DNA of 64,000 bases from assembly GCF_004011835.1 (NCBI RefSeq), contig NZ_RKLN01000004.1, positions 256,318 to 320,317 on the forward strand. Direction: 5' to 3'. Of the stretch, positions 59,817 to 64,000 are shown piece by piece. Both the position numbers and the translations under genes were made by a program. The notes under the pieces were generated by a model that was given only the letters and a program-made list of their open reading frames with translations, had not been told where the DNA came from and did not search any database. How positions within the stretch are numbered: the first letter of the stretch is position 1; each line of letters opens with the position of its first letter. This stretch comes from Rhodococcus spongiicola (GTDB lineage: Bacteria; Actinomycetota; Actinomycetes; Mycobacteriales; Mycobacteriaceae).

Positions 59817-61025
59817 CTAGTCGCGATCCCACTCCACGAGAAGTGAATTGGGGCCGCGCAGGGCGACACCCACCTGGCTGGTGACGCGCGCCTGCTCAGC
59901 GGCACCCTCCTGCAGGCGTAGACCGGGCAACCGGTCGAGCAGAATCGTGAGGGCCGTGTTCAGCTCGGCCAGCGCGAGCCAGCTGCCGGCGCAGCTGTGA
60001 GGGCCCTGCCCGAATGCGAGCATCGAGGTCGCGCGGCGGGTGATGTCGAAGCGGTGGGGGTCCTCGTGGACGGCGGGGTCACGTAGGGCCGCGTTGATCG
60101 AGAAGATCATCGGGGTCAATGCGGGGATCTCGATCCCGTTCCAGGTGGTGGCCTCCGGGCAGGCACGCGGCAGCAGACCGACCGGCGGCTCCCAGCGCAG
60201 GCCCTCCCAGATGGCCCACTGCACGTGCTCGGCCGGATCCGAGCGCAGCAGCTCCATCTGATCGGGGTGGGTCAGCAACGCGGACAGGGTGTTTCCGAGC
60301 GCGAGCATCGTCGTGTCGGCGCCCGCCGGGAACAGCAGACGCAGGAAGGACAGGATCTGCTCGTCGTCGAGGGTCTCGCCCTCGGACGACTCGGTGACGA
60401 GCATGGAGATGAGGTCGTCGCCCGGGTTCGCCCGCCGCTCCGCGAGAATGGGGGTGACGAAATCGGTGAACTCCTGGGAGGCGCGCTGCGCGGCCTCGGG
60501 ATCGAGCGGGAAGTAGAACAGGTCGTGTGCCCACCGATGCACGGTGGCCTCGTCCTCGACCGGCAGACCGAGAAGTCGACTGATGATCAGGACTGGGTAG
60601 CGGGTGGTGAACTCGGCGACGAGGTCGGCGCTGCCGCGATCGACGAACCGGTCGATCAGTTCGTGAGCGAGGGGCTTGAGGATCGGCTCGATGTACGCCG
60701 CGATCCGGCTGCGTCGGAACGGCGGCGAGACGATCGCGCGGTTGATCCGATGTTCGCGACCGGCCATGCACTGCAACGTCTTTCCCAGCACAGGCTGGGT
60801 TGTCATCGAGTAGATCGCGGATGCGGGGAAGGTGTCCTCGTCCTTGAACGCTGCGGACACCAGGTCGTTCGTGAGTAGGAGGACGGCCTTCACCCCGGCG
60901 AACGGAACTATTGCGTAAGGCTTCTCGGTGCGGAGTCGCTCGAGGATGGCGTGGATCTCGGGAGCGTCCTGGAACGCAAAGTCGACGCCCTCGATGTCGA
61001 CGTCGTCGAGTGTCGGTGCGGTCAT
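59817..61025 (-). CDS. Cytochrome P450
   Basis: From the ATG at 61025 the protein has 402 residues and no membrane anchor, as usual for bacterial P450s. The oxygen-binding helix has FPAGADTTMLALG, the K-helix ExxR is in WEGLRWEPP, and the heme loop AFGQGPHSCAGSWLA carries the Cys ligand. It needs a ferredoxin and reductase that are not encoded here. It is divergent from an IclR-type regulator followed by an epoxide-hydrolase-like gene. Oxidation of a terpene or alkene to an epoxide, then hydrolysis, is a reasonable hypothesis. Confidence 0.93.
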   Translation of the reverse strand: MTAPTLDDVDIEGVDFAFQDAPEIHAILERLRTEKPYAIVPFAGVKAVLLLTNDLVSAAFKDEDTFPASAIYSMTTQPVLGKTLQCMAGREHRINRAIVSPPFRRSRIAAYIEPILKPLAHELIDRFVDRGSADLVAEFTTRYPVLIISRLLGLPVEDEATVHRWAHDLFYFPLDPEAAQRASQEFTDFVTPILAERRANPGDDLISMLVTESSEGETLDDEQILSFLRLLFPAGADTTMLALGNTLSALLTHPDQMELLRSDPAEHVQWAIWEGLRWEPPVGLLPRACPEATTWNGIEIPALTPMIFSINAALRDPAVHEDPHRFDITRRATSMLAFGQGPHSCAGSWLALAELNTALTILLDRLPGLRLQEGAAEQARVTSQVGVALRGPNSLLVEWDRD

Positions 61026-61047
61026 CAGGGTGGAGCCTCTCAATCTG

Positions 61048-61067
61048 TGATACGAATATTCGTGTCA
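61048..61067. promoter_or_regulatory. Palindromic operator between P450 and IclR regulator
   Basis: A perfect 12-bp palindrome acgaatattcgt (61052-61063) extends, with one mismatched pair, to a 20-bp symmetric site flanked by tga and tca. It lies 23 bp before the P450 start and 44 bp before the regulator start, the expected place for a shared operator. Confidence 0.6.
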
Positions 61068-61110
61068 CATGAGTCGAATATCGGTTACTGTGGCGAGTGT
61101 AGGAGGAGAC

Positions 61111-62007
61111 GTGAACCGTGACAAGGGCGCTGCGGCGTCGCCGCCGACCGATCGCGTGGTGTCGGTGATCGAGATGCTGGCGGGGAGTGAGGCGTCGTGC
61201 AGCATCGCGCAAGTTGCCGACTCCCTGGGTCTGAGCCGATCGACCGTCGCGTCCATCCTCGCTGCACTCGATGCCCGACGGTGGGTGCGCCGTGAGTCCG
61301 ATCTGACGTACCGTCTCGGTCCTGCCCTCGTCGGCGTGGGGGATGCCGCCCGCGGAGCACTAGGTATCCCGCCGGGCCTCGACGAGGCGCTCGCCGGCCT
61401 GGCCGAGGAGGTCGACTGTGGTGCGGCATTGGGGACCGTCGGCGCCGCCGACCTCACGTTCCTCGCCGTGGACGCCGGCCGGGGCCGACTGCCCGCGGGC
61501 ATCACGGCCGGCACGGTGCTGCCGCTGCGCGCGCCCGCAGGTGCCGCGGTGATCGCGTTCGCCGACCAATCGCGGCAGCGGGCGTGGCTCGAGACTGTTC
61601 CACCCGAAGAGCGTGCCGCGTTGGATGCAGCGCTCGCGTGTATCAAATCCAAGGGTGTCGGCGTGTGGGGCATCGGAGCGGCCGATCCCGGCATGCTCGA
61701 CGTCCTGGCGGAGGTGGTCGAACACCTCGCGGAGGATCCCACCCGGCACAACCTGCGTGCGCGGGTACTCGCATTGCTCGGCGGTATCAGTGGTCGCCCG
61801 TACGCCGCCGCCGATCTGGACAGGGACGCCGCTCTTCCGATCAGCTATCTCGTGGCACCCGTATTCGACGCCGACGGCCGGGCGGTCTGGGAGTTGCAGA
61901 TCGGGCCCCTGAGGTCCGCCGTCACGCGCACGGAGCGGAGACGCTACATCAAACACCTCACCCGAACCGCTCGGGAACTGGAGACGAGAAAAGGAGCAAA
62001 CACATGA
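61111..62007 (+). CDS. IclR-type regulator divergent from the P450
   Basis: I choose the GTG at 61111, because taggaggag lies just upstream; the frame is open from 61069. The protein has 298 residues. The winged helix is at about residues 15-70 (DRVVSVIEMLAGSEASCS, then VADSLGLSRSTVASILAAL). The ligand domain follows but diverges from typical IclR proteins, with GAALGTVGAADLTFLAV and a C-terminal ALPISYLVAPVFDADG. It overlaps the downstream gene by 4 bp. It probably controls both itself and the P450 through the palindrome. Confidence 0.78.
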   Translation: MNRDKGAAASPPTDRVVSVIEMLAGSEASCSIAQVADSLGLSRSTVASILAALDARRWVRRESDLTYRLGPALVGVGDAARGALGIPPGLDEALAGLAEEVDCGAALGTVGAADLTFLAVDAGRGRLPAGITAGTVLPLRAPAGAAVIAFADQSRQRAWLETVPPEERAALDAALACIKSKGVGVWGIGAADPGMLDVLAEVVEHLAEDPTRHNLRARVLALLGGISGRPYAAADLDRDAALPISYLVAPVFDADGRAVWELQIGPLRSAVTRTERRRYIKHLTRTARELETRKGANT

Positions 62008-62375
62008 GTGCTGCCGCGGACCTGGTCACGGAGTTCTGTGCGCTGTGGGCCAAGCCGGATCCTGCGCTGATTGCGAGTTACTTCACCGAAGACGCTGTGT
62101 ACCACAATATCCCGATGGAACCGGTGAAGGGTCGCGAGGCGATTCGGGAGTTCCTCGAGGGCTTCCTGGCCGCGTTCGACGGGATCGACTTCCAGATCCA
62201 CAAGCAGGTCGAGCAGGGCGGCATCGTGATGAACGAACGCACCGACGTGCTCCGCGGGCTCGGGAAGGAGACCCCGCTGGCGGTCATGGGCGTGTTCGAG
62301 GTCGTCGACGGCAAGATCGTGGCGTGGCGCGACTACTTCGACATGGCCGCGATCACGGCAGCGTTCGGAAGCTGA
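62004..62375 (+). CDS. Limonene-1,2-epoxide hydrolase-type protein
   Basis: This 123-residue protein has the NTF2-like fold of SnoaL and limonene-epoxide hydrolase families. The catalytic pattern of the latter is present: YHN with Tyr33 and Asn35, then NERTDVL with Arg79 and Asp81, and WRDYFD near 108-113. The spacing between these matches the known Arg-Asp-Asp arrangement. It opens small epoxides with water. It is translated with the IclR regulator and faces the P450, which could make the epoxide. Confidence 0.75.
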   Translation: MSAAADLVTEFCALWAKPDPALIASYFTEDAVYHNIPMEPVKGREAIREFLEGFLAAFDGIDFQIHKQVEQGGIVMNERTDVLRGLGKETPLAVMGVFEVVDGKIVAWRDYFDMAAITAAFGS

Positions 62376-62419
62376 GGACCCGCACTCTACGCCCCACGAA
62401 TCGGCGCGAGTATCGCCGC

Positions 62420-62452
62420 GTGCACCGCCGTCAGCGAGTGACGGCGGTGCAC
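62420..62452. terminator. Bidirectional terminator between convergent genes
   Basis: A 14-bp perfect stem, gtgcaccgccgtca at 62420-62433 with 62439-62452, has loop gcgag, extendable by two pairs. It overlaps the stop codon of the minus-strand ABC gene and lies 45 bp after the epoxide-hydrolase-type gene. Confidence 0.7.
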
Positions 62453-63474
62453 GCCGCGCGGGGTATCTCGAGGCCGACCTCGGTGCCGGTGGGGGCTGTG
62501 GTTCCGGTGGGTAGTTCGACGTGCACCACCACCGAACCGATCCGTACGTCGGCGATGGAGCGAAGTCCCGCCGGACGGGCACCGCAGATCACCCCGCGCG
62601 GAAGGTCCGGTGAGCCGTCGGCGATGCGGATCATCTCGTGCCGGATGAGCAGAACCGCGGGTCCGTCCTCGGGCACCGGAGCATCCGGCGGAAGGTGCAG
62701 CGCCCCGAGGTCGGAATGATGAACACCACCCTCGAGGTGCCCGTGAATCTCGTTGATTCCCCCCATCAACCGGTTGACCGCCAACGTCGACGGTTGGGTG
62801 TAGGCGGAGCTCACCTCCGAGTGATGTTCGAGAACGCCGTCGATCAACACTGCGACGGAGTCCGCCAACACGGCGGCCTCGTGCCGATCGTGGGTGACGA
62901 GAACGATGGTCGGCGACAGCTCTTTCCGGATCTCCCGGACCAGTTCGTACATGTCCTCGCGCAGGACGGAATCGAGTGCACTGAACGGCTCGTCGAGCAA
63001 CAACACGCGTGGGGCGTTGGCCAGGGAGCGTGCAAGCGCGACACGTTGAGCCTGCCCGCCGGAGATCGCGCCGACGGGGCGATCAGCCAAGTCCGCCAGG
63101 TGTACCAGTTCGAGGTATCGACGAGCACTCGACCGCGAGGCCGAGCGTGACTGCCCGGACGCGCGGGCCGAGAACCCCACGTTGTCGATGACCGACAGGT
63201 GCGGGAAGAGCAGCGGTCGCTGGAACACCATCCCGATGCCCCGTCGTTCCGGCGGCAGTGCGGTGACGTCGACGCCATCGAGGGCCACCGATCCGCCCGT
63301 CGGGGCATCGAGTCCGGCGATCAGCCGCAGCGCGGTGCTCTTCCCCGACCCCGACGGTCCGAGGATCGCGGTGCACGAACCCGCCGGCACCTCGAGGTCG
63401 ATTCCGGCGAGCGCGGGATGCTGCTCACCTGGGTGATGACGCTCGAGGCGAGTCAATGACAGCGTCGCGCTCAC
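62431..63474 (-). CDS. ABC importer ATPase (spermidine/iron/sulfate type)
   Basis: From a GTG at 63474 the protein has 347 residues. It has Walker A GPSGSGKST near residue 40, Q-loop VFQRPLLFPHLS, signature ISGGQAQRVALARSL, Walker B LLLDEPFSALD and H-loop VTHDRHEA. The C-terminal ~110 residues form a TOBE-type regulatory domain, as in PotA, FbpC and CysA. It powers uptake by the permease encoded just upstream, which it overlaps by 4 bp. The substrate is not determined. Confidence 0.88.
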   Translation of the reverse strand: MSATLSLTRLERHHPGEQHPALAGIDLEVPAGSCTAILGPSGSGKSTALRLIAGLDAPTGGSVALDGVDVTALPPERRGIGMVFQRPLLFPHLSVIDNVGFSARASGQSRSASRSSARRYLELVHLADLADRPVGAISGGQAQRVALARSLANAPRVLLLDEPFSALDSVLREDMYELVREIRKELSPTIVLVTHDRHEAAVLADSVAVLIDGVLEHHSEVSSAYTQPSTLAVNRLMGGINEIHGHLEGGVHHSDLGALHLPPDAPVPEDGPAVLLIRHEMIRIADGSPDLPRGVICGARPAGLRSIADVRIGSVVVHVELPTGTTAPTGTEVGLEIPRAACTAVTR

Positions 63475-64000
63475 GAGAGCGACCCCCTTACGGTGCGGGA
63501 CAAGGTGATCAGCAGAACCAGAGGCGGGATCAGCGCAAGCATCGACAGTGCGGCCACCACGGAGTCGTTGCCGGTTCCCGAAGCGAACGAGGCCACCAGG
63601 ATCGGGACCGTGATCAACCGTCCGCCCCCGATCAGCAACGTCACGATGTAATCGCTCCATCCGACCAGGAACGCCAGGAAGGCCGCACCCGAGAGCGCGG
63701 GCGCGAGCAGCGGTATCTGGACGCGCCGCAGCACCGTTGCTCGGGACGCACCGAGGGTGCGCGCCTCCTCCTCGTACCCGCGGTCGTAGGCGCCGAACGC
63801 CACCCGCATCACGTACGTCGTATAGGGCATGGCGGCGACGGTGAGTATCGCGACCACCGCGACACTGCTGGCGACACCGGATCGAAGGACCAACACATCC
63901 AAACCGAGCGCGACGGCAAAGGGCGGCAAGCACACCGGCGCGAACAGTATCGCGGCAACGACTCCGGGGAGGTGCACCCGACCGGAGACCAGCGCCCGCG
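63471..64000 (-). CDS. ABC importer permease (runs off the window)
   Basis: The 3' part of a binding-protein-dependent permease is present, open to base 64000. Visible are about four membrane helices and the ATPase-contact loop EEEARTLGASRATVLRR, then VPILVASFASGTGNDS. This matches PotC/CysW-like subunits of spermidine, iron or sulfate importers. The start and the periplasmic binding protein gene lie outside the window. It overlaps the ATPase gene by 4 bp. Confidence 0.85.
   Translation of the reverse strand, partial: RALVSGRVHLPGVVAAILFAPVCLPPFAVALGLDVLVLRSGVASSVAVVAILTVAAMPYTTYVMRVAFGAYDRGYEEEARTLGASRATVLRRVQIPLLAPALSGAAFLAFLVGWSDYIVTLLIGGGRLITVPILVASFASGTGNDSVVAALSMLALIPPLVLLITLSRTVRGSLS

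Noticed and set aside
58563-59846. 427-codon plus-strand frame
   Set aside because: Antisense to the phosphotransferase gene, whose catalytic motifs are plain.

Overview
High-GC actinobacterial DNA, most likely Rhodococcus or a close Nocardiaceae relative. Support comes from GC-rich codon use, frequent GTG/TTG starts, 4-bp ATGA/GTGA gene overlaps, a carboxylic acid reductase, a cutinase-family secreted protein, an EthA-like Baeyer-Villiger monooxygenase, a polyprenol-phosphate mannose synthase type glycosyltransferase and many FadD/enoyl-CoA type genes. I saw no rRNA, tRNA or CRISPR array. The first and last genes are cut by the window edges.

Left part (1-14.4 kb) is accessory and partly decayed. 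It holds an ABC-F ATPase followed by a truncated MFS gene, small lipoproteins and secreted proteins, a two-module repeat with an IS3-type transposase remnant, and two neighbouring genes broken by frameshifts. Next comes an epoxide hydrolase/WYL-regulator pair bracketed by two copies of a hairpin-containing repeat. Directly after the second copy lies a two-gene locus that I read as a Hachiman anti-phage system (HamA nuclease-like protein plus HamB helicase), with a convergent DUF4160-type gene.

The middle (14.5-44.9 kb) is largely metabolic. It contains an ABC-2 exporter with an embedded XRE regulator, carboxylic acid reductase, the cutinase-like protein, and a Rieske oxygenase/alcohol dehydrogenase operon with two IclR regulators and two MFS transporters. 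That operon also encodes two unusual small proteins: one with an FtsZ/tubulin-like pattern but no GTP-binding loop, and one 62-residue CxxC protein. Further on are a P1B-5-like metal ATPase fused to a hemerythrin domain, an EthA-like flavin monooxygenase, enoyl-CoA hydratase plus 3-hydroxyacyl-CoA dehydrogenase, aminopeptidase N, a 36-residue hydrophobic peptide gene, a FetB-like permease and two Tat-exported phosphatases.

The right part (44.9-64 kb) has an arsenic block (arsR-acr3-arsC, convergent to arsI, which is divergent from a second arsR) and a CHAP-like protein. An internally deleted methyltransferase with a cupin remnant follows. Then come a FluG-like glutamine synthetase/amidohydrolase pair, a fatty acyl-CoA ligase, a threonine-synthase-like enzyme with a mannosyltransferase, a phosphotransferase pair, a P450 divergent from an IclR regulator coupled to a limonene-epoxide-hydrolase-type gene, and the start of a spermidine/iron-type ABC importer.
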